Shown here: positions 45,496 to 55,277 of the stretch, piece after piece
How positions within the stretch are numbered: the stretch's first letter is position 1
Layout of the letters: every line of letters begins with the position of its first letter
DNA from: CAZBUK01 sp964495085
GTDB taxonomy: Bacteria; Bacteroidota; Ignavibacteria; T3Sed10-11
Assembly: GCA_964495085.1 (NCBI GenBank)
Contig: CAZBUK010000015.1
Span: 1-58,913 of the forward strand
Length of the DNA: 58,913 nucleotides
Reading direction: 5' to 3'
Notes under the pieces: generated by a model
The model's input: the letters and a program-made list of their open reading frames with translations, nothing else
What the model was told of the DNA's origin: nothing
Databases searched by the model: none
Position numbers and translations under genes: made by a program

Positions 45496-47139
45496 ATGCA
45501 AAGATATACGCGAAGGAATTTTATCCGTTCGGGAATAATCGGAGCCGCCGCAGCCGCCGCCGCTCCGGTCGTCAACGGTTACACGCACGCCAATGTTATT
45601 CTGAGCGAGCGGGAGGTCGTATTTAAACCGATACCCCATCGGTATATGCCGCCGCTCAACTGGGCATATGCGACCGATCAGTCCGACGATCCCTTTAAGT
45701 CTTCAATCCAGGTTACGCAGTCGGGCGTGGTCATACCGGAAGATCTCGGCGACAGGAAATTCGCCGTGAATGCCAGGTGGTACGTCGACGGATTCGGCTA
45801 TATCTGGCTTGCTGCCGATAACGGGGGAGAATATTTCACCAGGCGGGAAATGCGAGGGCCGTATGTACTCAACTACGAGTTCGCCCGGAGCCGCGTAGCC
45901 CGGAATAGGAGAGTAATGGAACGATACGGAAAAGACGGAACTCTTTTCTCGAGCGAGGTGAGGTATCTTACGGCGTTATCGGAAGAACTGTTGGAAGAAG
46001 CGCAGAAAAAGCTTCCGGATGCCGATCAGGCCGGCCTGCTCGCAGACAAATGCCTCCGGTATGCGCTCCATGCCGGCGAGAAGATAGAGCTCGAGAAGGC
46101 GCGTAGCGATATTCAGCGGATGACCCGCAGGAACGACGTGAGCTTCGGCTGCGAGACGCGTCAATATATCTGGGCACGGTCGGAGGAGTTCACCAAACGT
46201 TTTGCAGAGCTCTTCACCTTCGCAACGGTCACCCACTACATCTGGGACAGTTGGTACGAGATTTTCGAACCTGAGGAAGGCCGTTATAACTGGGGTGTAA
46301 AGGACAACATTGTAAATTGGTTGAAGCGTGAAGACATCACCATACAGGGAAGGCCGCTCTTCTGGTTTCATCCGATGGTGACGCCCGACTGGCTGAAGGA
46401 GAAGAATTTCAACGAACTGAAAAAATATGTCGAATCCCATACCCGCAACGTCGTTGGTCACTACGGAGACGACGTGCTGCAGTGGGAGGTGGTCAACGAG
46501 TATCACGATTGGGGGAACATTCACGACCATACTCCGGAACAGATCACCGAAATCGTCCGGCTTGCCTGCGATACGACGAAAGAGACGAATCCGAAGGTGG
46601 TGAAAATTCTCAACAACTGCTGTCTCTGGGCGGAATATGCGGCAGTCGGACGCATGGCTCGGATGGATTCCGATAGGCCGCTACGAAATCCCCGACTCTT
46701 TCTCAAGGATATCGTCGATGCGGAAGTAGATTTTGATGTGATAGGGATTCAGATATACTTCCCACAGCGAGACCTCTCTGATATCGCACGGATGCTCGAA
46801 AAATTCGAAGCATTCGGGAAACCGGTCTACATCACCGAGATCGGAGCAAGCTCGGGTCCCACCCGCGAGTCGGTTTTCAATGAGCAGATGGCTCTGCCCC
46901 AGGAGCCGTATGCATGGCACCGGCATTGGGACGACGACTTGCAGGCTACCTGGATGGAGCAGGTTTATACGCTTTACTACAGCAAACCCTACATCAAAGC
47001 GATTAATTGGTACGATTTTTCCGACTTCCGTCCGTATATCCCGAACGGTGGCCTGGTGCGTGAAGACGCAAGCACAAAGCTATCGTTCAATAGAATGAAA
47101 TCCCTCCTTGAGGGGTGGGATCAGTTGCCGCGAAAATAA
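45496..47139 (+). CDS. Third GH10 xylanase with Tat signal
   Basis: 547 residues. A twin-arginine signal (TRRNFIRSGIIGAAAAAAAP) is at the start. The shared extra domain lies at about residues 35-210 and the GH10 barrel from about 220, with the acid/base Glu in QWEVVNEYHDW and the nucleophile in VYITEIGASSGP. It differs more from the other two than they differ from each other (for example WDSWYEIFEPEEG). It probably broadens xylan specificity. The UROD-like gene begins 22 bases after its stop. Confidence 0.9.
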   Translation: MQRYTRRNFIRSGIIGAAAAAAAPVVNGYTHANVILSEREVVFKPIPHRYMPPLNWAYATDQSDDPFKSSIQVTQSGVVIPEDLGDRKFAVNARWYVDGFGYIWLAADNGGEYFTRREMRGPYVLNYEFARSRVARNRRVMERYGKDGTLFSSEVRYLTALSEELLEEAQKKLPDADQAGLLADKCLRYALHAGEKIELEKARSDIQRMTRRNDVSFGCETRQYIWARSEEFTKRFAELFTFATVTHYIWDSWYEIFEPEEGRYNWGVKDNIVNWLKREDITIQGRPLFWFHPMVTPDWLKEKNFNELKKYVESHTRNVVGHYGDDVLQWEVVNEYHDWGNIHDHTPEQITEIVRLACDTTKETNPKVVKILNNCCLWAEYAAVGRMARMDSDRPLRNPRLFLKDIVDAEVDFDVIGIQIYFPQRDLSDIARMLEKFEAFGKPVYITEIGASSGPTRESVFNEQMALPQEPYAWHRHWDDDLQATWMEQVYTLYYSKPYIKAINWYDFSDFRPYIPNGGLVREDASTKLSFNRMKSLLEGWDQLPRK

Positions 47140-47161
47140 AACAGCAGACTTCGAGCTCTTT

Positions 47162-48310
47162 ATGACATCAAAACAGCGACTCCTCACGGCATTCGGTAGG
47201 AATGAAGCCGACCATGTACCGGTTTGTCCCGATATATCGGTTATGGTCCCCGCCAAATTGACCGGAAGACCGTTCTATGAACTTTTTCTCGACGGCAGGC
47301 CGCATAACGGCTGGACCTCCGCCACCTATTCTGAAGCATATGTCGAAGCTGTAAAATATTTCGGTATGGACGGGTGGTACATATACGGAGGACTGATTGA
47401 GATCAAACCTGAGGATTCGCCGGTATTCGATGAGACCATCGTCGAAAAAACGGACGGAAAGCTTGTGAAGAGGGTATGCCGGACTCCGCTCGGCGACCTT
47501 GACGAAGAGGAGATGTATTACGCCGACGAACCGCCGTGGCGCGGAGTCAAACCGATCAAGGATCTGAAGAAAGATTTCGAAAAGTTTAAACTCTATATGG
47601 GGGCCGAAGGTTGGACATGGGAGCAGGACTACCGGGACAGAGACCGTATCGGAGATCTCGGAGTGTACGTAGCGATGATACCGGTATTTCAGGACTGGTG
47701 GTTTCATATCAGGCAAGGGGGTTTCGAAGAGTGCTATCTCGATTTTATCGACGAACCGGAGTTCGTGGACGAGGTGTATGAATTCTGGACGGAATGGGCG
47801 ATCGCAAATCTGAAGGCGAACCTGGAGGCGAAACCGGACGAGATCATGCTCGGCGGCTCGAGCGCAAGTCTGAGCATCAGCTCCCCGAAGCTCTTCAGGA
47901 AATATGAGCTCCCGTTCATTCAAAAAGCTTCCCGCCTCTGCCGCGAAGCGGGCGTCTTATCGCACCTTCATATTTGTGGAAAATCCTGGAAGCTCGTCGA
48001 GATCGTCGCGTCGGAAACCGACGTAGACGTTATGGAACCGATGGAGGAGCCTCCCGGCGGCGACGTAGACATTGCGGAGGCGAAGAGGAGAGTCGGTGAT
48101 AAGCTCTGCATCAAGGGAAATATCAATACATTCGACTTCATGCTCAATGCGACTCCCGGGCAGGTCGAAGAAAAATGTAAACGGCTGATCGATGCCGCGG
48201 CGGCTGGAGGCGGATTCGTACTTTCGACCGGCGACCAGTGCGGCAGAGATACGCCGCATGAAAACCTTTTTAAAATGGTTGAAGTGGCGAAGACGTACGG
48301 GAGATACTGA
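47162..48310 (+). CDS. Uroporphyrinogen decarboxylase/MtaA-like methyltransferase family protein
   Basis: 382 residues from ATG 47162; upstream in-frame codons run inside the GH10 gene. The zinc-site signature of MtaA/CmuA-type methyltransferases is visible: H270 and C272 in LSHLHICG and C360 in STGDQCGRDTP. Haem-pathway UROD lacks this His-x-Cys set, so a role in methyl transfer to or from a corrinoid or thiol is more likely. No corrinoid protein gene is present. Homologues are seen in many carbohydrate loci with unknown function. Its place next to xylanases allows the guess that it handles a methoxyl-bearing sugar such as 4-O-methylglucuronate. Confidence 0.75.
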   Translation: MTSKQRLLTAFGRNEADHVPVCPDISVMVPAKLTGRPFYELFLDGRPHNGWTSATYSEAYVEAVKYFGMDGWYIYGGLIEIKPEDSPVFDETIVEKTDGKLVKRVCRTPLGDLDEEEMYYADEPPWRGVKPIKDLKKDFEKFKLYMGAEGWTWEQDYRDRDRIGDLGVYVAMIPVFQDWWFHIRQGGFEECYLDFIDEPEFVDEVYEFWTEWAIANLKANLEAKPDEIMLGGSSASLSISSPKLFRKYELPFIQKASRLCREAGVLSHLHICGKSWKLVEIVASETDVDVMEPMEEPPGGDVDIAEAKRRVGDKLCIKGNINTFDFMLNATPGQVEEKCKRLIDAAAAGGGFVLSTGDQCGRDTPHENLFKMVEVAKTYGRY

Positions 48311-48320
48311 TCTCGAAAAT

Positions 48321-48350
48321 AAATCGTTCGAAACGGTTTTTAATTTAGCC
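48321..48350 (+). terminator. Intrinsic terminator candidate after the UROD-like gene
   Basis: AAATCGTT pairs with AACGGTTT around a CGA loop (one G-U pair), followed by TTTAATTT. It is AT-rich with a short stem, so only moderately strong. It lies 10 bases after the stop codon and 150 bases before the next gene. Confidence 0.45.
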
Positions 48351-48498
48351 CCTTCCCCCATGATCGGTTAGGCGGGGTTGTACTATAAGCCGGCGGGGAA
48401 ATGTACCGGATCACCGGCTTGGTTCGACGTGAAGTAAAAAACAATGCGGTTTTATATATTCGGAAAAAGTATTGACTATAGAGAGGGGTACGTCGGCG

Positions 48499-50835
48499 AT
48501 GAAATATTTTGTAAGCATGGGTCTGTTGTTCGCGGCGGTCCAGTTGCATGCACAGACAATCATTCTTGAGAAACACGATGCGACCGTATGGGGCCGCGAT
48601 CAGATCATAACAGGATCGGCGGAATCGATCGGGACGGAGAACGGGGTACTCGCAGTAAACGGAACCGAATACCCGTTCATCCTGGAGAACGGCACATTCT
48701 CGGCAGCGGTTATACTCGGAAACGGATCCAACGCAATTGTAGCAAAGATCGGCGAAGGCGAGTCGGCGATATTCTCCGACACCCTCACGCTTACCATGGG
48801 GTATACCCTCCGTCCTGAAATATACCTGTATGCAACCGTGGACGGGAGAGATGTAACGCTGCATACCGAGATCATAGACAACCCGTCTGGTTCCACCCTG
48901 ACATTTTCCTGGTTCGAAGATGAATCGAATGGAGTACAGACCGGAATCGGCTCCGCGACCGGCGGGCAGACATCGTTCCTGCTTCCGGAGGGAGTTCCGT
49001 TGGGAGAGTATTATTATTCGGTTGAAGCCGAGGATACAAACGGAGCGACGTTTCGCGCGCGGACGTTCGTCACCGTTGAAGACGATTCAATCCGGGTATT
49101 CGATATAAAAACCGATTTTGCGCAATGGATCGACGAGGCGGTCATCTACGAGATCACACCGTACATCTTTGTCTGGGAAGGGAAGTTCCATCACATTACG
49201 GCTAAGATCCCGGAGCTCGCGGAGTTCGGTATTACAACCATCTGGCTGCAACCGGTCTTCGAAACCTATGAACGCGGACAGGGATACGGCATCACGAACT
49301 ACTTCAAAGTCAGACCCGATCTCGGGACGGAGCAGGATCTCCGGACGCTCATTCAGACTGCGAAGGATCACGGTCTCAGGGTGATACTCGACTTTGTGCC
49401 GAATCATTCCTCGATACACCATCCGTATGCCCAGGCGACTGTTGAGCTCGGAAATATGTCGCACTACTACGATTACTATCAACGCAGCTTCGATTCGGCT
49501 CCTTATTCTCAACATTATAATATGCACCCGCAGGGATTCGTATATTATTTCTGGACCGATCTACCCAATTTCAATTATAACAATCCTGAAGTGCGTAGAA
49601 TGATCACCGAAGCGGGCAGATACTGGATCGAAGAGTTCGGCATCGACGGCTACCGAATCGATGCCGTGTGGGGAGTGAACGCACGCTCTCCGGAGTTTAT
49701 GCGGGAGTGGCGGCTCGCACTCAAACGGGTGAAACCCGAAGCGCTCCTGCTCGGCGAAGATAAAGCTACTTGGCCGATGGTTTTCGATGAGCGCTTCGAC
49801 GTTGCATTCGATTGGGCTCCGAGTGAAGGCTGGGTGTCGCAGTGGGTGTGGCAGACGAGCTATAATCCGAACGCCAATCCTACTATCTTCAATAACAATA
49901 ATCAGAACATCCGCGCGAACCTGCTGCGGAATTCGCTGACAAATAACAATAACGGATACCACCCGCGCGCACGTGTTCTCCGATTTCTGGAAAACAACGA
50001 TACCTTCAGATTTATCGCGACCCATGATCTTGCCCGCACAAAAATGACGGCGGCGCTTACCTTCGCCCTGCACGGGGTCCCGCTCATCTACAACGGTCAG
50101 GAGATCGGCGCCGCGTCGCATCCCTATAATACGTCGAATATCTTCAGCTCCGGGCAGAGCATCCGCTCGCTTTCGCAGTACGGCCTGTTCGATTATTACC
50201 GGCACCTCATTCATATCAGGAAAACTTTTCCGGCATTTCACGGGAACAATTTCAGCGAATTGTCTGTATCGCCGAATACGACTGCATTCGCTTTCAGGCG
50301 GTGGTCGGGCGATCAGAATATCTTCACCGTCATAAATATGGGCAGCAGCAATATCAATGCTCAGATCCAGCTCCCGACGAACGAGCTTCAGCTCGACTCG
50401 ACGCAAACTTATTATCTGACCGATCTGATCTCGAACGAGTACTATGAAGGTACGCCTGCTTCGCTTGCAAGTTTCTCCACGCCGGTCCCCGCGTTTACCA
50501 CCAGAATGTTCATTCTCGCGGATGAGATCATTACAACCTCCGTTGACAAAGAAGAGATTGCGAATCTGCCTGAAACCTTCGAGCTAACGCAGAATTATCC
50601 GAACCCCTTCAATCCCTCGACTTCGATCTCGTTTTCATTGCCGCGGAGCGGCAGGGTATCTCTGAAAGTCTACGACGTGATCGGCCGGGAAATAGGCGTC
50701 TTGTTCGACGGGGAGAAAACCGCAGGTGTACACTCCGTCGTCTTCGACGCAGGTGAAATTGCGAGCGGTATGTATTTCTACCGGATCGAATACGACGGCA
50801 CGGCGGTAACGAAAAGAATGATGCTCGTCAAATAA
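48499..50835 (+). CDS. Secreted GH13 alpha-amylase-family protein with T9SS sorting domain
   Basis: 778 residues from ATG 48499 with a signal peptide (about residues 2-19). Residues 20-210 form an Ig-like N-terminal region. The GH13 barrel (about 220-600) shows the four classical regions: ILDFVPNHSS, DGYRIDAVWG (nucleophile Asp), LLGEDKATWP (acid/base Glu) and FIATHDLAR (third Asp after His). The last 85 residues are a T9SS type A sorting domain with NYPNPFNPST and MMLVK at the end. It would cleave alpha-glucans outside the cell or at its surface. It differs in target polymer from the xylanases around it. Confidence 0.9.
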   Translation: MKYFVSMGLLFAAVQLHAQTIILEKHDATVWGRDQIITGSAESIGTENGVLAVNGTEYPFILENGTFSAAVILGNGSNAIVAKIGEGESAIFSDTLTLTMGYTLRPEIYLYATVDGRDVTLHTEIIDNPSGSTLTFSWFEDESNGVQTGIGSATGGQTSFLLPEGVPLGEYYYSVEAEDTNGATFRARTFVTVEDDSIRVFDIKTDFAQWIDEAVIYEITPYIFVWEGKFHHITAKIPELAEFGITTIWLQPVFETYERGQGYGITNYFKVRPDLGTEQDLRTLIQTAKDHGLRVILDFVPNHSSIHHPYAQATVELGNMSHYYDYYQRSFDSAPYSQHYNMHPQGFVYYFWTDLPNFNYNNPEVRRMITEAGRYWIEEFGIDGYRIDAVWGVNARSPEFMREWRLALKRVKPEALLLGEDKATWPMVFDERFDVAFDWAPSEGWVSQWVWQTSYNPNANPTIFNNNNQNIRANLLRNSLTNNNNGYHPRARVLRFLENNDTFRFIATHDLARTKMTAALTFALHGVPLIYNGQEIGAASHPYNTSNIFSSGQSIRSLSQYGLFDYYRHLIHIRKTFPAFHGNNFSELSVSPNTTAFAFRRWSGDQNIFTVINMGSSNINAQIQLPTNELQLDSTQTYYLTDLISNEYYEGTPASLASFSTPVPAFTTRMFILADEIITTSVDKEEIANLPETFELTQNYPNPFNPSTSISFSLPRSGRVSLKVYDVIGREIGVLFDGEKTAGVHSVVFDAGEIASGMYFYRIEYDGTAVTKRMMLVK

Positions 50836-50932
50836 TAGGCGGTCAATGCGGTTAACCATCCCCCGGTATCGGATGCGCCATAAAAACCGCGGGGCGATGT
50901 TGTTGCACTTACATTTGATAAGAAAAAGAGAT

Positions 50933-52000
50933 ATGAAAATACTGGTCATCGGGGGTACAGGATTCATCAGCGGCCACCTGACCCTGGAATTGCTGGCGCG
51001 GGGACATACGGTAACGCTGCTGACGCGAGGCAAATCGCGGAATCCGTTCATCGATGAAGGGAAGATCGAGTATATTTTCGGGGACCGGTGCACGGAACAT
51101 GGTGTGCGAACGGCGGTCGGCACAAGCACGTTCGACGCCGTCTATGATATGATCGCCTACCGCCCGGAAGAATCCATTATCTCCGCAAAGGTCTTTCGCG
51201 GTAAGGTGGGAAGGTTCATCCACTGCAGCACGATATCGGTCTATATGGTGTCTGACCAGATCCGGTGTCCCATTACCGAGGAACAGGACTCGCTCCCGCT
51301 CATGGAATGGTTTGATAGAAATCCGTTCGGCATGCAGTACGGCATCGATAAACGGGAATGCGAATCCGTGCTCTGGGACGCACATCACCCGGAACATCTT
51401 CCGGTCAGTATGATCAGACCACCGTATGTGCTGGGGCCGAACGACCTCCTCCACCGGGACTGGTTCTGGATGCAGCGCATACTCGACGGCGGACCCCTTC
51501 TGGTGCCCGGAAGCGGAGATCACGCGCTCCAGGCGGTCTATGTGAAGGATCTCGCGCGGGCCTTTGCATCCCTCCTTGATTCCGATATTTCGATCGGCAG
51601 AGCATACACAGTCGCAGGCGACGAAATTTTCTCATTAAATGAATATATTGAAAGGGTCGGAAGACTGCTCGGGCGAAATCCGGAACTCGTGCATCTCGAC
51701 CAGGAAATATTCGATGCTCATCCTATCAGCACACTCCCGGGAAAAGATGTGTTTCCTCTGAATTCGCGACGGACGGCGGTCTTCGATATTTCGAAGGCGA
51801 AGCGGGATCTGCGCTTCGTCTCCACGCCGTTCGATGACTGGATGAAGGTCACCATCGATTGGTATACGAAGATCTATCGACGGGATTCGCCCGGATACGA
51901 GAGAAGGAAAACGGAACTGAGGATGATTGAGGCGATAAGAAAAAATTCTTGCGGACAGAAACGATATCTGAAACAGGAACTTCTATCGATCGGAACATAA
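50933..52000 (+). CDS. NAD-dependent epimerase/dehydratase family protein
   Basis: 355 residues from ATG 50933. The Rossmann motif ILVIGGTGFISGHL is at the start, the catalytic Ser lies in HCSTISVY, and Tyr and Lys in QYGIDKRECE (YxxxK) complete the extended short-chain dehydrogenase triad. Members epimerise or dehydrate nucleotide sugars; the N-terminal GGTGFIS form is also seen in isoflavone-reductase-like proteins. Its TAA overlaps the ATG of the next gene (TAATG), so translation of the pair is coupled. It could supply a sugar nucleotide for surface glycans or modify a free sugar. Confidence 0.85.
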   Translation: MKILVIGGTGFISGHLTLELLARGHTVTLLTRGKSRNPFIDEGKIEYIFGDRCTEHGVRTAVGTSTFDAVYDMIAYRPEESIISAKVFRGKVGRFIHCSTISVYMVSDQIRCPITEEQDSLPLMEWFDRNPFGMQYGIDKRECESVLWDAHHPEHLPVSMIRPPYVLGPNDLLHRDWFWMQRILDGGPLLVPGSGDHALQAVYVKDLARAFASLLDSDISIGRAYTVAGDEIFSLNEYIERVGRLLGRNPELVHLDQEIFDAHPISTLPGKDVFPLNSRRTAVFDISKAKRDLRFVSTPFDDWMKVTIDWYTKIYRRDSPGYERRKTELRMIEAIRKNSCGQKRYLKQELLSIGT

Positions 52001-53208
52001 TGGACACAGGGAAAATACGGACCGTGGTCGAGCGGGAGATCACGGTTGAAGACGGCATACTCCGGCTTAAACCGGCGTGGGTCGCCCGCGATTTCCTCCC
52101 GCCCGGAAGACGATTGGGACTGCCGGACGACCGGTACGATCTCGGCGAACGGGGCGGGATCTGTGAACGTTGGCTCGCATCGACTACCGAAGCGGATAAC
52201 AGGATCCGGGTCGCCGACGAGGGACTGAGTTTCCTCGCCGTCGCCGACGGCGGCTCGCTCAGACTCAAGGACGCGGTGGCCGCCGCCCCGGACCTGATAC
52301 TCGGCAATGAATACTCGTCGACTCATCCGAGAGGCCTCGACCGGCTTGCAAAGATTTTCGACTATGAGTATCGAATACCGTATCATCTCCATCAGCGAAA
52401 AGAGGATGCCGCTCGCGTGCGGCGCAACCCGAAGGAGGAGGCATACTACTTCCCGGAGGGCGTGGATATGGGAAAAGAGCCGGAAACCTACCTCGGCGTC
52501 CATCCGTATATTGTCCGGGAGAATCGCTCCGATCTGCTGCTGCCGCATCTCGAGCGGTGGGAGGACGATCTCATCCTGCTCCACTCGAGGGCGTATAAAC
52601 TTTCGGGAGGAGACGGATTTCACATACCCGCCGGTATTCTGCATGCCCCCGGTTCCGCTTTGACTATCGAACTCCAGGAGGATTCGGATGTATTTGCGCT
52701 GCTGCAGGCGGTTGCGGGGGGCAGACGAATCGATAAGGAACTGCTTTTCAAAGACGTTCATCCGGATGAGCGTAAGAAGTACGGCGAACGTTCCATACTG
52801 AACCTCGTCGATTGGAAAGCGAACGGGGATCCCTACTTTTACGAGAACCATCATACGCCTCCGCTGCTTATCGACTCGAGCAAACAACCGGGCGGCGAAG
52901 AGTATTGGATTTTCTACAACACGACAAAGTTCAGCGGAAAGAGATTGAACGTGAGACCGGGGAAAAAGTATACAAGCACCGATCGCGGAGTATACTCCGT
53001 CCTCGTATGGCATGGAAGAGGTAAGTTCGGAGGAAAGGAGATCGAAGCGTGGAATTTTTCCGCGGATGAACTGCTGGTTTCTCACGACCGGGCGATCGGA
53101 GGACTGACCGTGGAGAATACGGGCGAAGAAGAATTGGTTATTTTCAAATTCTTCGGTCCGGATATCAACGGCGATGTGCCTATGTTGTCGAAGTACCCCG
53201 AAACGTAA
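52000..53208 (+). CDS. Cupin, class I phosphomannose isomerase-like protein
   Basis: 402 residues from ATG 52000, fused by overlap (TAATG) to the epimerase stop. The cupin core carries PYHLHQRKEDA with metal-binding His residues and DGFHIPAGILHAPGSALTIELQEDSDVF, the pattern of type I phosphomannose isomerases. True PMI interconverts fructose-6-P and mannose-6-P; homologues in catabolic loci often act on unknown sugars. The C-terminal region (about 300-402) is a second cupin-like domain. It may supply GDP-mannose precursors for a surface glycan near the carbamoylation module. This is an inference. Confidence 0.7.
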   Translation: MDTGKIRTVVEREITVEDGILRLKPAWVARDFLPPGRRLGLPDDRYDLGERGGICERWLASTTEADNRIRVADEGLSFLAVADGGSLRLKDAVAAAPDLILGNEYSSTHPRGLDRLAKIFDYEYRIPYHLHQRKEDAARVRRNPKEEAYYFPEGVDMGKEPETYLGVHPYIVRENRSDLLLPHLERWEDDLILLHSRAYKLSGGDGFHIPAGILHAPGSALTIELQEDSDVFALLQAVAGGRRIDKELLFKDVHPDERKKYGERSILNLVDWKANGDPYFYENHHTPPLLIDSSKQPGGEEYWIFYNTTKFSGKRLNVRPGKKYTSTDRGVYSVLVWHGRGKFGGKEIEAWNFSADELLVSHDRAIGGLTVENTGEEELVIFKFFGPDINGDVPMLSKYPET

Positions 53209-53293
53209 CCGGCGGAGCTCCGGGAAAGTCGCTCGTTATAGATAGAATCCTTCCTCCGAAATCGTATACTGCGCACATATGAGAGCGATTTAA

Positions 53294-53524
53294 ATGCTCG
53301 ATGCGATAAAAAAATACTGGATGAAATTCGCCTACGGAGTGGCGTGGGTGAATACGAGAATTATCTTAACGATAGTGTACCTGATCGTATTTGCGCCGTT
53401 CGCGCTGATCATGCGGCTGCTCCGCACCGACCATCTCCGTCTGCGGAAAGGCGATCTGAGGAGCTATTGGATAAAGAAGGAAAACGTCGACCCAACGATC
53501 GACCGGCACAGAAGGCAATTCTGA
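53294..53524 (+). CDS. SxtJ-family small membrane protein
   Basis: A 76-residue protein with one membrane helix (about residues 20-42, RIILTIVYLIVFAPFALI) flanked by basic residues. This is the pattern of SxtJ, known as a small partner encoded beside carbamoyltransferases. It starts 85 bases after the cupin gene and ends one base before the carbamoyltransferase ATG. Its role is unknown. It may anchor the enzyme at the membrane. Confidence 0.75.
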   Translation: MLDAIKKYWMKFAYGVAWVNTRIILTIVYLIVFAPFALIMRLLRTDHLRLRKGDLRSYWIKKENVDPTIDRHRRQF

Positions 53525-53525
53525 G

Positions 53526-55277
53526 ATGAATATTCTGGGGATCTCGTGCTTTTATCATGATGCCGCTGCGGCGCTCGTGCAGGACGGCAAGCTGATCGCC
53601 GCGGCCCATGAGGAACGATTTACGCGTAAAAAGCACGATGCCGGCTTTCCGATGCAGGCGATTGGCTATTGTCTGCGTGAGGGAGGAATCGATACGGCAG
53701 ATTTGGATTTCATCGCGTTCTACGATAAACCGCTCTTGAAATTCGAGCGACTCCTCATGACATATCTCGAGACGTGGCCCCTTTCGCTTCGCTCGTTCCT
53801 TACCGCGATGCCGGTCTGGTTGAAGGAAAAATTGTGGATACCGCAGATCATTCGCCGCGAATTGAACTATGAGGGGGAGATCCTCTTTACGGAACACCAC
53901 TTGTCGCATGCAGCGAGCGCATTCCTGGTATCCCCGTTCAAGGAAGCGGCGATTCTCACGGTCGACGGAGTCGGCGAATGGGAGACGACGACATGCGGCT
54001 ACGGAAAGGGTAACGATATTACGCTGCTGCAATCCATCCATTTTCCGCATTCACTCGGATTGCTGTTCTCAGCATTCACGTATTACCTGGGTTTCCGGGT
54101 GAACAGCGCCGAGTATAAGGTGATGGGTCTCGCGCCGTACGGTGAACCCGGATTCTCCGATCTCATCGAGAACGAACTGATCGATGTCAGGTCAGACGGC
54201 AGCTTCCGGTTGAACATGAAGTACTTCACCTTCCACCGCGGACTGCGAATGACGGGCACTAAGTTCGCGGAACTTTTTGGAGCGCCGCGGCGCGAACCCG
54301 AATCGGAAATCAAGCAGGTCCATAAAGATATCGCCGCTTCGCTGCAGAAGGTAACCGACGCCGTCATGGTAGGCATGGCGAATCATATTCACCGGGTGAC
54401 GGGGCTCGATAATCTCTGTATGGCCGGAGGCGTAGCATTGAATTGCATCGCAAACAGCCGCGTATTGCGGCTTACCCCCTTTCGCGATATATTCATTCAA
54501 CCCGCTGCGGGCGATGCTGGAGGTGCGGTCGGCGCGGCGTACTATGCATATAATACCTTGCTCGGAAACGAGAGGTATTACACCTGGGAGCACGCATATC
54601 TGGGACCGGCATATTCCGATGAGGAGATAGAATCGTTTCTCGGCGAAGAGGGCATCCCCTATCAAAAACTGCCCCGGCATGATTTGCTTGACACCGCCGC
54701 ACGATTAATCGCAGACCAGAAAATCTTGGGCTGGTTTCAGGGGAGGATGGAGTATGGACCGCGCGCTCTCGGCAGTCGGAGCATTCTCGCCGACGCGAGG
54801 AATAAAGAGAACTGGAAACGGGTGAATCTCAAAATAAAATTCAGAGAAAGTTTCCGCCCCTTCGCACCGACGGTGCTTGAAAGCAGGTCTCATGAATACT
54901 TCGATTTCGACCGGCCATCACCGTATATGCTCTTTACGGCGCAGGTCAAAAAGGACGACATCCCGGCGGTAACACATGTGGACGGATCGGCACGCCTGCA
55001 GACGCTGACCCGAAAAGATCACCCCGATTTTTTCGATCTTCTGGTCCGTTTTAACGAACTGACCGGCTGTCCCGTCGTTATCAACACTTCGTTCAACGTC
55101 AGAGGTGAACCGATCGTCTGTACGCCGCTGGATGCGTACCGGTGCTTCATTGCCACGGATATGGACAATCTGATTCTCGGCTCATGTCTGTTGAGCAAAC
55201 AGGACAAGGCGCCACTGTTGGGTGAAGATGCCGGCGAACCGAATATCACCTCTGCTGCATGGAGCTCCCGCCAATGA
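53526..55277 (+). CDS. Carbamoyltransferase, NodU/CmcH (TobZ) family
   Basis: A 583-residue two-domain O-carbamoyltransferase, full length for the family. The N-terminal Kae1-like part starts MNILGISCFYHDAAAALV and has the metal motif H124-H125-L-S-H128-A followed by DGVGEW. The C-terminal YrdC-like/carbamoyl domain carries GRMEYGPRALGSRSILAD. The family takes carbamoyl phosphate and ATP to carbamoyl-AMP and transfers the carbamoyl group to a hydroxyl of a sugar or antibiotic. The acceptor here is unknown. It overlaps the DUF5989 gene by four bases (ATGA), forming a tight three-gene module. Confidence 0.92.
   Translation: MNILGISCFYHDAAAALVQDGKLIAAAHEERFTRKKHDAGFPMQAIGYCLREGGIDTADLDFIAFYDKPLLKFERLLMTYLETWPLSLRSFLTAMPVWLKEKLWIPQIIRRELNYEGEILFTEHHLSHAASAFLVSPFKEAAILTVDGVGEWETTTCGYGKGNDITLLQSIHFPHSLGLLFSAFTYYLGFRVNSAEYKVMGLAPYGEPGFSDLIENELIDVRSDGSFRLNMKYFTFHRGLRMTGTKFAELFGAPRREPESEIKQVHKDIAASLQKVTDAVMVGMANHIHRVTGLDNLCMAGGVALNCIANSRVLRLTPFRDIFIQPAAGDAGGAVGAAYYAYNTLLGNERYYTWEHAYLGPAYSDEEIESFLGEEGIPYQKLPRHDLLDTAARLIADQKILGWFQGRMEYGPRALGSRSILADARNKENWKRVNLKIKFRESFRPFAPTVLESRSHEYFDFDRPSPYMLFTAQVKKDDIPAVTHVDGSARLQTLTRKDHPDFFDLLVRFNELTGCPVVINTSFNVRGEPIVCTPLDAYRCFIATDMDNLILGSCLLSKQDKAPLLGEDAGEPNITSAAWSSRQ

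Noticed and set aside
51874..53085. 403-codon antisense open frame across the epimerase and cupin genes
   Set aside because: It is opposite two coding genes with clear motifs. The protein text shows no family pattern.
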